From: Trochalopteron elliotii | Lineage: Eukaryota; Chordata; Aves; Passeriformes; Leiothrichidae | Reading direction: 5' to 3' | Length of the DNA stretch: 64,000 nt | Assembly (NCBI GenBank): GCA_024734555.1 | Contig: JANPWX010000038.1 | Span: 1,987,771-2,051,770, forward strand | Shown here: positions 1 through 13,300 of the stretch, piece after piece | Numbering within the stretch: position 1 is the first letter of the stretch | Layout of the letters: the number at the start of each line of letters is the position of its first letter | The notes under the pieces: model-generated | Databases searched by the model: none | Told to the model about the DNA's origin: nothing | Seen by the model: the letters and a program-made list of their open reading frames with translations, nothing else | Position numbers and translations under genes: made by a program

Positions 1-3000
1 AGAGAGAGTTTGAACCAAACCACACAGGAGTCTAAGGTTCCTTTCCCCATCCCTTCAAAGCTACAGGGTTTGTCTTAAAGATACAGCAGCAGTTTCTGGG
101 CATAAAGCAGACAATTAGGGAATAAAGTATCATCATAAAATCACTACAAGGCTGTCAGTAACTAGTGAGAAAACTTTCTGCAGTACACATAACTGCCAAT
201 GTCCAAGAAGCCACATTTTGTTCTCAAACTATCTTTCCACCAGGTTTCGTTTTTCTTGAACTTGAAATATTTTGAGCGTAGTTAACCAAAATCTAAATCT
301 ACTTCTACAATCTTTCAACCCCAGTCCTTCACTACTATGCACAACTAAGTAAGAGCTGTTCATTTCTTTTATAAGGGCCACTCTGTAGAGCCAATTTTAA
401 GGTCTGTTAGGGCAGTGAAGATGTACATGGCATCATCATGACTAACAACCTATGGACAAAAAATTAGCACAGCCTTAAGTGAAGTAAAAATTTTGAGAAA
501 TATGAGGAAAAAAATTACCTTTTACTTTCTCATGTCTGAACAGAGTTTACTGGTTGCCAGTATTTGTGCAGATGCAGAGTGCAATCCAGGATTCGTATGA
601 GGTAAGGCTCAAGTCTGCGTGTCTTTCTTAAGTCTGACTCGATCTCACAACTTACTTGTGCATTTGGTGCATTTGGTTCTTCAGCCAAATGACAAGACGG
701 AGAGTCTACTGAAATGCTCTTACGGGTAGTATCTTTGGTCTACCTAAGTCCTAAGCTTCCCTGTACCTAGTGCTGCTGTGCAATGGGCCTGTTGCATGGG
801 AAGAGGGTCCTGTGTGGGCTGTGCTGGCTGCTGTAATAGCCCAGCTATACAGGGGAGGTATAACCAAGAAGTGAGAAAGCTGGACAACCCTTAACACTTA
901 AAGAGAGAGGGGAGAAGAGATTGAGGGAAACTAAATCTTGCAGGTCCCCATCAGGATGATCTTTTCCAAAAGATGTATTTACAGGAGGCCTTGGCTAGAC
1001 ATGTGTCAGTGGATTTTAACGGTTCCAGTCACTGGAGATTGCACATACAATAAACTAGTTTGAAAATCAAGAAATGTCTATTTAGAGGAAAGCTTTTTGT
1101 ATTTTACATATTATCTGTTATAGTTCTTGGCATTATAAATACAAGAGGAAAGAAGAAAGTCTTGAACAGGTGCCTGATTTCTATTTGCTGTATGTTCTTA
1201 AATGTTTGCCATGTAAAATTTTTTATGGATTTCTGGAGCTTAAAAGAACTTCATGCATGCTACAAGATTATATATATCAATTCACATTACAAATTTCAGT
1301 GAGACATTTCCAGCAGCCAGAAAATTACCTGGTTTTTTTGGTCTTTTTGTACAAATAAATAAAAATTCCATATGTCAAGTTCCAGTAGAAGATGTACTGG
1401 GGAAAAATATCTATGGGTCTAATTTCCCAGCTCTGTGCTTTCTGGAATTCAACGTGCCTCAATATCTAGAGCGTAGCTGAAACATGTGAACTTAAGGGGC
1501 ACCAAATTTTCCCCAAGACTGACAACAATATTTTTCATTACCTGATTAAATTACAGGCATTGTTTTAAACTCTGCAAAACAACAATGCCAAAGAGAAAGC
1601 ACATTTGAGTTCTGAATTTTGTGCCAACAGCGTTACATAATGAGATAAACATTGGTAATTGTGTTTAGTTCAATAACACTTTTAATTATAGTTGAGAACT
1701 CCTTTAAAGTGTATGGATTTTACTGACGCAAAGTAAACAGATGAAAGCCAAATGAAGGTAATCTCATAGATTTCTACTGTCTAATTAAAGTACAGAAACA
1801 TTGCTTAACCAATTCATGCATTTAGAAGAAAAAGAAAAACAACCCACCCTGCTTGCACATTTGATTCACATTTTAATTATTGCAAGATCTCAGGTAATAA
1901 AGTTTGTACTACATCAAAACAAAAGATCTCTAGCATGGGAATTTATCCTCTCTTTCTTGCTGAGCAGGGCAAACAAGTCATGAGCAGTCTACAGTATTTA
2001 TATACATAAAGACAGATAACGAAGGAAATCCCATTATATCCCCTGAGGCCCTGGTTCAGCGTTATACTAATTCCCATTGCTAAAGTTTAATCATGTCAGC
2101 AGGTCCTGCTAAACTTTAAAAAATCCACCTGCATAATTTATTTTTTTAGTTGAATTTAGTTGAAGGCTTAACTTCTGGCAACGAAGCTGCTGAAGACAGG
2201 CAGAATTCTCATCTTCTTATCCTGGGTGTCAAATTTCATAGGGCTCTTTGTTATGGTGAAGAGATCCTACAGCATTCCACATGCGGAATTATCATGCCTA
2301 GTACCATACACTAGTTATGTACCAAACATTCCTTTAAAATGACAAATTGCTTATAAAAATATTATAAGCCTTTTACATGAAGGGGAAAACTAATATCCCC
2401 TTAAAAAAGGTATTAATTAGCTGTATGAATGTTTACAAAAGGCATTTTAAATTCAACCCAAAAAGTAGATTTTGTTATCAGGTGAGAAGACATTTAATCC
2501 AGGATACCCTCTGATTTGTCTCACCAGTAACCATCATGTGACAGCAACAAAGAATACCAAATATTCAGAGTGAATTACACATGGTCAACCCCCTCTGGCT
2601 CTTCCTAAACTAGTAAATTAAACAGTGTCCAATTCCTGCCTACAAGAAAGACAATTGCTTATAAATGGTTACAGCAATCTCTGTCTCTACTTTGATGCAT
2701 CTGAATGCTCCAAAACAATTCCCAGCACATGCCAAAGAATATTTCCATTAGCAGTTTAGCTAATGCTGTATATATTTGCATGCCTGCTCTGGCTCAGTTC
2801 CCCAGCACTAAGCTGTCTCATCCCCATATTATCCCTTCATTCCTCTTCACCCTATGACTTGCATCACCCAATGCCATAGTAAGGAAAAGAACATTATTGG
2901 GGGCTGCAGAGGCCTCTAGACTTGACAATAGGGTGAGTTATAATACACTTGCAGCAAAAAAACAACCAGGGGCTCCTCATAACCTGAAAGAGATTTGGCT

Positions 3001-4469
3001 GAGAGCTGGGGAGATTTGGGGGATCATAAGTTCAGCCTAAGTAAAAAGACAGCACATGTAGAGCTTATTAAATGGAAAATATTATAAAAAGGCAAAGCTT
3101 TGTAAAAAGGCTTCTGCCCTGATGCTGATTCTGTTCTAAACACCTGTGCAAGTCAGTTTTCACCATCTCCCAATCTTCAAGGCTGTAACTGAGCCGTTAA
3201 CTTTGAGGGTTTTGGTCAGTGTCTGCTCTGTAAGCCTTTTATGATCTCTGCATGATGGTCTGTTACTTGTGCCTTGAGGGCAGTGGCTTTCAGTTACCAG
3301 TCTTTTTGGAAGGGTTCTGTGCAGTGAATTGCTCTATCATGTCCTTGTCCTATCCAGGATGCCTTTGATGGATACAGCCTGAATCTGTCTGCTTGAATCA
3401 ATATTTGTCTTAGCTCTGTAGAAATTCCGTCACTGTATTTTTTTCAGTGGAGCTTCAGTGTTGTTTAATGGAAACTGTTGCTATTGGTAATGATGTCATG
3501 TAGCTGCTGGAGCTAAAAATGTGTTCTTTTTCTTTCTTACTGCTTTGCACATAATTGCTTGTAGAGTGTTGTTCTGTTTCAAATATATGGTGAGGGATGG
3601 GCAGGAATGATCATAAAAACAAACGGCATTAGGGCTTCTGTTGCATCATAAACACACAAACTAGAAAAGAATGAATTCCATGTATTTAATATTGCTGGTT
3701 CTAATGTCAAATACAGTCAGCAATTTTTAAGAATAATCTTAGAATTGCTTGAAGAGGGAGTTGTAAAGACAGTCTGGTTTTACACTGGATTCACAGGGGA
3801 GCTCTTAACAGTGTCACACTGAGAAATGTAAAACAACTTGGGGCATAGAAAATGAATGAGTAGTGAGCAAGTAATTAAGCTCAGTGAAACTGAAGATCTG
3901 TTAGGGGAAACTGAGATTCCCTGTGAAACAGGAGATAGTTATGATTTATTGGGCAAACTTTTGAGGAGCTAATCCGAACACAGGACTGATTTGTAAGTGT
4001 TCAGGGTATCTCTACAAACAAGAAAAGGTCTTTATCTCCTAAAAGAGAAGTAGCTGAAAGATAAACTACAGTGACCAGATGCCTCTGACCATTCAAGAAC
4101 CTCAAAGTAACCAGGAACTTACATCTAGATTGATTTTGGTGTCATCAACTATTACAATAGTCCATGACCTTCTTCACAAGTTGTTATACTTTCTGGGTAC
4201 TCCAATCAGTCTTTTGTCAGAGGAGTAAAGTCAAGGTTGGAGCCAAAATTCATCAGTCAAACATTTCTATATCATAATTCTGAAAACCCAGTTGAAATAA
4301 ATCATAAAGGATTAGCTGTGATAAGCAATTAATAATCCTAAAGTGATTGATAATCTTACACGTGATTACTGTACTCAGTAAAACGAGATTACAGAACAAG
4401 ACGTAGGCCAAATAACCTAAGATGAGAAACTATAATTCTGCATGTTTTCATGAGTAAAAAATCTGTACC
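1..4469. other. Non-coding AT-rich sequence, no recognised gene or repeat
   Basis: Only short open frames occur here (longest about 80 codons), and none has recognisable protein character. I see no CR1, LTR or SINE signature. A small 9-bp inverted pair (TAAAGTTTA at 2081-2089 and TAAACTTTA at 2110-2118) is present but could be chance in AT-rich DNA. The stretch could be intron or intergenic sequence; nothing in it decides which. Confidence 0.6.
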
Positions 4470-4644
4470 TTTTTTCTTAATTTTTGTGGGTTTGGTGTTT
4501 TTTGTAGGTTTTTTTGTGTATGTATGTGTATGTTGTGAGGGTTTTGCTTGGGTTTTATTGTTTGTTTGTGGGGTTTTTTGTTTGTTTCGGGGAGGGGGTT
4601 GTGGGTTTTTTTTAGAGGTTTTGGGTTTTTGGTTCTTTTTTCTT
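4470..4644 (+). repeat. G/T-rich low-complexity tract with strong strand asymmetry
   Basis: About 175 bases are made almost only of T and G on the plus strand, with many T runs of 4-8 interrupted by G runs of 2-5. Adenine and cytosine are nearly absent over most of the tract. A 65-codon open frame across it reads mainly F, V, G, L and C and is a composition artefact. Because the G runs fall on one strand, secondary structure such as a quadruplex is possible, but that is inference. Confidence 0.75.
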
Positions 4645-7600
4645 TAACTGACGGGGGTTGCTCTAGTATAGTAGTTCAAATTAGAATAAAACAAGTAAAA
4701 AGATAGTGAAAACAATTGAAATTTGAAAATAAAATATTTCAAGAGTTCCATATTTGCTTTAGCTGTTTTCAGGAACATAATTAATTTATTTTTAATTTAT
4801 GCCGTATGGAAAGTTTGCAGTCCAAATCAATTCTCAGTATTCTACATCTTCATCTGCAAGAAAGAAAAATGCGATATCTGGACTCTCACTTTATCTCACT
4901 GTAAGTGAAAAAAACCCAAAAGTCCAAACCAAACCTGAAGATAAGCTTACAGAAGGGTTTTTTAAACAAAAAAATACTAGAATAATTCTCCTTACTTAAA
5001 AAGCGAAGTTGGACATTTTCATTATTCATGTAATCCAGACTGGTGCTTTGCGTTACTTTCTCTTCAAGGACAACTTTTCTTTGGCAGTTTCCTGTGCCAT
5101 GTCCAAAAAAGTGTAATGAAGACTTTAGAAAAAAATCTTTGTAATCCAAAACAATAGTGTGAATGTTGAAACAAGACTGCAAGAATGAAGTACTACACAT
5201 GGCAATGTGAAGGAAATGAAAACGTAGAAAAGCTTTTTCCTATGTTTGCTAAATCTTTTTGGTGTATGATTCCAATGGTGGAATCATGTAAATAAAAGAA
5301 TGTTCAGATCTTCAAGCTTGAATATGAGGAAACTAGTGAAACTCCTTGGAAGGAAAAACCCCCTGTTTTTCAAATGAGATAAAAAAGCAGTATGACTATT
5401 TCAGAAAAAAACCTCTGAGATCCATCAGAGGCAGAACAATTAGAAGAATTATGGAATGCATATAGAGATCCTCTTAGGGGATCTTTTGTGTTCAGCATGG
5501 AATTTAGGTTTTTACCTTCCTCTTTGACGGAGGAAAAAATATAATTTTAAATTTTAGTATTAAACAGGAAACCTTGAAATAATGTGAAAGCTATTCAGCT
5601 GCAGGAGGGAGAATCCTAGAGGAATCCTGCTGTGTTGAGATAATTAGGACATTAATCAACTCCCTGGATAGAGCAAAGCTGACATTCATAAATGCCTAAT
5701 GCTGGTTCTCAATTCTTTTTGCTTCTAAGGCTAATAAAGCTGTATCATGGCTATGCTCACTCTTCCTCCCCCCCACTTGGCAGCCACCTACAGCACCAGC
5801 ATGCCCACAGTACAAAGACTGATGGGCACCAGGGGTTAAGCAATTGCGAGCCCTTGGAAAGACATGCTGAGATTTGGAGCCTGAAGGATGGCAGAGGGCA
5901 CAGCTCAGCTCGGGCAGACTCTGCCAGTGCCTGTGATTGATTTCTTTTTGTTGCTCTGCTAACACTCCATGTCTAACCTCGCAGCTTCATCTGGAACTAG
6001 TTTGATTCAAATCCCTCTGCTGTCCCCAGATACCCCATACTGTTTCAGGTCTTGGTCTTGGCAGAGGACAAACAATCTAGTTCCAGACAGCAGTGAAGCA
6101 GGTGTCCTGCTCCCACTGTGATCACTCTCTAATGGAGGCACACTGTGCTCAACCCACAGGTGGCTCCTTTCAGGAAGAGTAATTAAGGACCCTCTCTCTC
6201 CACCTTTTCCTATTAGTCACAACAGTTTATTTATCTTACAACCCACACTCTCTCACAGACTTTTATTCTTTGTGCGGGCAGCGCTGGTTCCATCTTGCAC
6301 GTCATCTTGAGTGTTAAAAGCTGAAGTCCTAAAATTCAGGAAGTTTAGTGTTATGAGCATATTCTCATTCACAGCGTGATGGTTAAAGACATACCTGTTT
6401 TTAGTGTCTGCTTAGAGTTGCAGGCTAATATGCCAGGCAAGTGCAGTTAGAGGAAAGAAAGAGAAACCTGAACTGTGGGATTTATCACTAGAGAGAAGCA
6501 AGAACAGCCGGTCATCTCAGCCTGGAAATTTCCTGGGGAAGAGATGCAATGCACTGCTTTTCTCACCAAAAAATGTCAATATACGTACTGACAGAATCAC
6601 AGGTGACTAAAGGATAAGATCATGTGTCACTGAACTCACTTCCAAGTGTGAAAAAAGAAAAAAAGATCCTGACTCTATTACAATCCTGTAGAGCAGTCCC
6701 CTGTGAGGCAAGGAGGATGGTCTGTTTGCAGCATGCTGAAACAAAGACACTTGTGCAGGGGAGGTGCACACTTGTGCTGTGAAGAGTGGGGAGAAGAAGA
6801 TGAAACAAAAGAGGAAAGTCAGTTTCTGAATACTTGTATAAAAATGTGAAGTCATCTGAATTACTCCTGTGACATCCAAATGGTGAAAATAATAGTGAGA
6901 AAGATAGACAAAGGGGGAGTTGCACTCTCTCCAAGCATAATCTAAAGGCCAAATTGTTTCCCAAACCCTTTGGCACTTCAATCCACACTCAATACAATAT
7001 GTCAAGTATCTACACTTTACTGTTTCAATATAATCACCAGAGTTCATAACAGATCAGTTCTTCTACAGCAAGAGATTGAAAACCCACTATTATGTACTGT
7101 CTACGCTGATGGAAATTAGGCACTGACAGCAGCCAAAGGTAGCTAGCAGTTTCCTGGATAGAATAAATGCGTGCAGCCAGTATGTAATGTTTTTCTCATT
7201 CTCCACTACTGGGAAAAAAGATCTACTGCAGACTTAGGGAACTGAACTGCTGCTGACTGTTGCTGTCTAACAGTTGGAAATCCCCTTTGAGTTCTTTTAT
7301 AGCCCACAGTTTGAGAAACGTTGATCTATAGGAACTAACTACAGGCTGCCGTAGAGCAGTTAATGACAGGGGAAGAGGGAGCATTTAAATGCACTTCATT
7401 TAACTCAGCTGAAGGCTCAACTGCAATGAATAATCACATACACCTAGGCTGAATAGCAGCATCTATTGCAAACTCCAGTCAAAGCAGGATTTTGAAAAAC
7501 TTTGTTTCTAATGATGGATGAAGGTTTTGAATAATACAGAGAGACATGGTGAATATTAAATAGTTGTGGAGTTTTCCATTCATAAGACATAGAAGCTATA

Positions 7601-9523
7601 TTGGTACCCTCACAGGTCTTATTTCAGTGACTAATGCTCCACTATTTCCCACTTGTCAGATCACATCGAAAGGAATCCAAACAATGAAATTAAACCAAAA
7701 ATTTTTCTACATATCTTTTCCTCCCCAGGACACTGAAAACCTCATCACATTACCATTAGAGTGACACAGAAACATCTATCCAAATAAGAGATTGTGATTC
7801 CTTCCATATTTATTATTGAGATCTGCTTCCCCAAAACTGATGGGGTTTTTTTCATTGCTAATTGGCCTTTCAATTTTAAAAACTCTGCCAACTTTGAAAT
7901 ACGTAGTTTAACTTTTTTTCCATAACTGCATCCCTTTTCTTGAGAAAATAGGCTTAGTGGTATAAGTTCTATCTGTCACTAAAGTACAATATGCAGTAGA
8001 GTGCATGATGAGAATGGGTGAAACTTATCCACAGTCATTTTCTAAGGCATTAATGATCTTTAAAATAGGCTTGACAAGGAGTTGTCTGATAAAGTTCATT
8101 GGTTTCATATGTAGTTTTACTTGCACCTTAGACTAGGGACTCAGATATATCTTCTAACTCTTCATCAAACTGTCTAATTACAAAGATTCTAGCTAATTTT
8201 AGGATTAATTTACTTTATATAGGTAATTGCTTCTTAAGTTTGAAGATATGCACTGCTTAAGTTGGTAAATTCTAGGACTAAGCTCCAGTTGGATATTAGT
8301 TACACATTTTTTTTACCCTGTTGTTAATTAGAACTTTTCTCTGAAACCCACTGGCTTTTTATACTTAGAAAACTTTTCTAATTATGGAAATAAAGTTAGT
8401 CATGAGCAATTTACACCCACATTTGCTAGTAGGTGAAACCGTTTATTCATCTATTTGTACTCCAGAGAAAAATAGTCTTTGGATATTCTTTTTTGTGGTT
8501 ATGCAAGATGAACTCTTTTAATTTGTCATCAAAAGTTAGAGGCTGCACTTCTCTAGTCAGTTGTTCTTGAGTAGATCTGTTTTAGATTGATTTACTCATT
8601 CTTGAAGGTGTTGTGAACATATCAGTACAACATCATCATTGTTTGCAGCAGGCACATGTTTTTGGAAACTGCATTTGCCTTTTTTCATATCTTGAAAAAA
8701 CCTCGTAAACATATCTTAAACGGATAACATACGTACTTTATTCTGATTTTTTCCAAAATTAAAAATGTTTAGTTTACAACCCCTGCCTGTGCTTTTTCCT
8801 GTTTCATTAAAAAGAAGAGAAAAATATAGAAGGGTGACTGAAAGACAGTTTCACCTGTGCATGTCACTGCTCATCCTCCAGATCCTCTCTTTATTTACTA
8901 TACCTTAAAACTTTGTCCTGCTATCTTTTAAAGTACTTACTGGTTTTCCAACGGCTTTTAACAATGACAGTTAGGGTAATAGACAAATAGAAACCAATTA
9001 GAATTTTGTGGGGACAAGTTAATGGCGTGGGTTTTTTTAATAAGAAAAATTAGTATGACAGAAAAAGCATTTAATAAGTTGTCTTAAGCATTACAGAGAC
9101 TGTTTATGTTAATGGAGTAACAACAACCATTAATTTTTGAGGTATAAATTTGTCAGTATTTTCAGTACAATGACAACAATTATATCCCACCATGCCAACA
9201 TGGAACATTTAAACATATATGCATGTATAAGCTCTCCAACGATAATTTCTTTTTATACCCTGACGCTTCACTAATCCCTGAAGTGATACATGTGTGATGT
9301 TAGACAATGCATTAAAGTTTCTCCATTACACATTATGGAGAAAGTGATTATCACATATTTCAGATTACTTTGGAAGTCAAGTTACTGTTTTTAAGGTCTG
9401 CACTCTTCCGGAATTTTTATGCCTCCGCTAATGCTTGGGATTTGTGGCATCTAGAAATACATACTGGATGCTTAACTGTCTGCTCCATAGATATCAAAAA
9501 GCTGCATTTTCCCCCATCACGAT
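4645..9523. other. Non-coding sequence, no recognised gene or repeat
   Basis: Mostly AT-rich unique-looking DNA. A somewhat more GC-rich patch at about 5750-6300 contains overlapping open frames of 82-89 codons on both strands, which suggests chance rather than coding. The 146-codon minus-strand frame at 6607-7047 overlaps a 122-codon frame in another phase and shows no domain I know. No splice-bounded exon or repeat family was recognised. Confidence 0.55.
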
Positions 9524-9548
9524 GTGGCACTCTTAGTGGCACTCTTAG
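9524..9548. repeat. Short tandem duplication, two copies of a 12-13 base unit
   Basis: GTGGCACTCTTAG at 9524-9536 is followed at once by TGGCACTCTTAG at 9537-9548. This is a perfect head-to-tail duplication, best explained by replication slippage. No function is implied. Confidence 0.8.
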
Positions 9549-10305
9549 TTTTGGTACTTACTCTGGATGTGCCTCTCTCAATATATAAATGTAACCACAT
9601 CTGTTGACATGCAATGTAAGAAGTCAAAGTTTTTGCTTTTGGAGCTTTCTCAGAATGGTTCTTTGCAGACTTCTTTTTGGTTACCTTGAAGTTTTTCTAC
9701 CACTTGGACAAGCACACTAAATTAGTCATACATTTACCTTTGCTGAATTAATTAACAAAAGCTGAACTCTCACTGGTTTGAAACCCATTCATTTGCCTAG
9801 TGGATGGCTGAGCAGGCATCTCTGCAGAAAATAACATAATACCACCCACACAACAATCATCTTGAGATACCTTGAGTCAGTAACTTCCAGCCTAGAAAGA
9901 CTATCAGTATCCCTCTCTGCTGCTGGATGAAGAGCACTGCAGGATGGTTGGAACTTGCATTTGTGAAGAGTGGATAATGTCAGGCACTCTTGCTGTGAGC
10001 CTTGGCAGAGTGCAGCCCATCCCACAGTTCTGCAGGAATGATAGAGATCCTCAGCACCTCAGTCTAAAGGGTTCAGTTGTCAGTATTTTACAGCACCGTT
10101 ACACTAAGGGGTGTTGTTTTAGGTGATCAGGATGGCAGCAAAAGAAAGATAAGGGCAGAAGAAACTGTATCTAGTGATCACATATTATATACATGTATAG
10201 GAAAATATAATCTGTGTTTTAGTAATATACACTGGTGATAAATATGCCTGTTTAGTGATTTGCACACAAAAAAATTCATTGAACAATCCCTTGGGTATGT
10301 ACTGA
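9549..10305. other. Non-coding sequence, nothing recognised
   Basis: About 750 bases of mixed composition with short opposing open frames of 60-78 codons on both strands. I see no splice signals, promoter elements or repeat signature that I could defend. Confidence 0.5.
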
Positions 10306-10377
10306 GTTTTGTTTGTTTGTTTGTTTGTTTGTTTTGTTTTTGGTTGTGTGGTTTGTTTGTTTTTTTTTTTTTTTTTT
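10306..10377 (+). repeat. (GTTT)n microsatellite ending in poly-T
   Basis: A run of GTTT units begins at 10306, is broken by a short G/T-rich segment near 10340-10352, and resumes before ending in a T run of about 17-18 bases at about 10360-10377. On the minus strand this reads as an A-rich (AAAC)n tract. Such tracts can come from old retroelement tails, but no element is recognisable next to it. Confidence 0.85.
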
Positions 10378-13300
10378 GAGTAATATGGAGCTTGTCAGAA
10401 ATTTCTTCTGTCTCTCTGCTCTGGAGGAGCCTGATGTCTTTTGATGTTATGCTAATGACTTGGTTTTCATTTTAGATCCTACATACCAATGTCTAATGTA
10501 TGACAAGCCTTGTCAGGGTAAGTGTATTTGGCAAGATAATAAAACCATCTTGGTTTCAGGTCACTTTCCTAGAATCATAACAAAATTTCATAGCAAAAAA
10601 AATGTTTCAGAATGTTTCAAGAAGATCACGAGAAATACATAGAAATCTTACAAATCAGCAAAAGATACTTTACACCCATGAAAAAGAAAGTTTAAAAGTT
10701 TAACAGCTTATGTTGCAAATATGCATGTCTTAGGCTGTGTTGAGGTGTGCCCTTATCTGAGGTTTATATAGGTGTATATAATTTTTATTAGGTGTATATA
10801 ATTCTGGCAATGTTACATCTATTTAGTGAACTTGCTGAGGATGCCATAAAAGTGTTAACACAGATTCTGTGCAGAAGCAGTAAGAGTTCTCATCTATGTT
10901 GCTCTCTATGCAGAATGCAAGTAGTTCCTGGTATTTGTGGCACCAGTCTGCACATCTGATGCTCATTTCTGGATCATATACATTTTATGGAGCCTCTGTA
11001 CCCCCTAGAGAAAAAAAATTGTTGATTACAGATTAATTGGTATCATAGTGTAATTTTCTTCTGCAGAACAGCAGTCAGGACCCTCCAAAGGATCTACAGC
11101 AAATGAAAACAGTATCACCCATTCCCTTTTAGAGTTTTAAGGAGTGAAGGGAACCAGCATGACGTAGTACAAATAGTACTGTTAAAGGTGTCCCAGATAC
11201 TGAAACAATTTCGGCTTGCAGATAGACTCCTTTTATAATTTTAAAAGGCAGCTATCCAATTCGGTTGCAGTTGCAGCTGATGTGTGTCTTTCTTCTTTAT
11301 TTGGGAAGGTAGCAAACCAGGGAAGAGTGTTAAGCCGGGCAGCAAGTGGTGAGACCATGTGTGGAAGGAAGCAATCTGTCCTTGCCAGCCTGGCAACACC
11401 ACTGTTGTCTTTCATCTCTGTACCTCTGCCGGAAGAATGTCTACAGGACAGCAGATTACAATCTGAGTTTGGCTGTAGATGTAGGCATAATTCCATCTCA
11501 GCAAGTTCTCTCTGAATTTTGGTTGCCAAAGGGAAGAGCTCAAAACATCCCAAAAATTGTAAAGTGATCCTAAACCCAGGCAAGATGTGAACGATGAGCT
11601 CAACACCATATAGCAGATTCATACCAAAGGGCAGAATTTGCTCGAGGCTCCTGTCTCTACACATGGAGATGTCAGAAGATGAATTAGGTTGTCAGCTCAG
11701 CTTTAAGCAGTGATGGATAAAAAACACACAATAAAGAGTTAATCACCTTGCTGGTACTGCTAAGTCCTAGTGGCGAGTGTCTATATAGCACATGAGAATT
11801 TCAAAGAGTTGGCTTGAAATGAGAATGGCAGGTTATGAAATAAACTGCAAACTGTGAAGCAACAGGTCAGCAAACAAGGCCAAGGGCCTCCCTCAGATGC
11901 ATGGGGAGAAAATCTAAAGTGCTTGTTAATAAAATGTGTAGCTGCAGCTCTAGTTTCCCTGAGAACAAGGATGATAGAAGTATCATTATACCACTATAAG
12001 GGACATTTGAAAAATGGCTGAGTTTTCTAGTACAACCTACATTCCTCTAAGAGGGAAATGCATCAGGAGCTTATGACATCCTGGGTACTGTGACTGTTAG
12101 CAGAAGATAATGGAGGGAGGAAAAACTGTAGCTTAAGTACTTGTTCTTAATGAGCATAGTCTGGGTAGAGAGTTCACTTCCAAGCAGAGTGAAAAGACAG
12201 AATTACATTGTGTTGATATCATTGGACTCGATAGAACATAATGTCATTCCCTGACTGTGCAGTGAGATGACCAAATGCACATTTCCCCTCCATCCATCCT
12301 GGAGCTTGGCTGAACAACTCACGTGACCTGAGCAAGGGCTTATCCCTCCAGCATGGGGTAGCATTTCTCAAGACTCATATGGACATCCAGACGTGTTAAG
12401 AGATCCAATTAATACAAGAGGATGAGGTTGCTAGCATGCCTCATATTTTCAGTTTTCCAGAAAACATAGGTGTCATGAGATCAGACAATAAAGCTATCAA
12501 TGAAATGATTAAATCTCCCTTGATGGTCCCCAAGCCTTGTGTGACCATAGAGCAGGAGTGCTTTTAGTATGTACAGTGAAAAACTCAGAGGGCAAGAATG
12601 CAAAACCTGCAAATGGGTCCAGACAGCTGGCGTCAGGATGGAGGTTTGTGTGACTCAGTGCTCCCCTGGGGTACCTTTTGTTAAGAGGGAGAGCTGACTG
12701 ACAGCCTCAGAGACCTCAGTTGCCACATTTCCAGCTAGGTTGCTGCAGCCCAAAGAGATTTATGACTGACAGCAGTCAGAAGAGTTGCACAAAAAAAGGC
12801 AGCAGAACATTATTATCACAGTTCTCATGACAGGCTCAGGTGTCTGGAACCTGATGAGCTAATGACACTGGGAAAGCATTAACTCTTGGCAGAGAGCTCT
12901 GGATATCAATGCTCTGGTTCAGAAAAAATTGTGCTCACACGAAATTGTTTACAACTGCCCTACAGGACAATCCATAGGTGCTACAGGACTGTGCTGTCTC
13001 TGCAGTCCAGTATTATTTGAATAATACTGCAGAACAGTATTATTTGACTGCTGTTTTGCACAACCTCAGCACAATTGAGATGGTGAAACCTTTCAGAGGT
13101 TGAAGTTCTGATGAGAAGAAATCTATATGAATGTTTCAATATTGCTTTAATTTGCAAGTTGTGTGTAATGAATGTATGGTATCTCCTGGCAAATAGTCTT
13201 TATTACTGAATTATCAAGCTGCATTCAGCGAAGGAATTCAGAGACAAGGAGCTTGGTTCAGCTGGAATAAAATAAACACACGCAATGAAGATCTTAATTT

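Noticed and set aside
4450..4647. 65-codon open frame on the plus strand
   Set aside because: It lies wholly in the G/T-rich tract and consists of F, V, G, L and C codons; this is a product of base composition.
6607..7047. 146-codon minus-strand open frame
   Set aside because: A second frame of 122 codons overlaps it in another phase, and no domain is recognisable.
11233..11664. 143-codon minus-strand open frame
   Set aside because: It overlaps plus-strand frames of 99 and 73 codons, has no recognisable motif or splice context, and its length is not exceptional for 64 kb in six frames.
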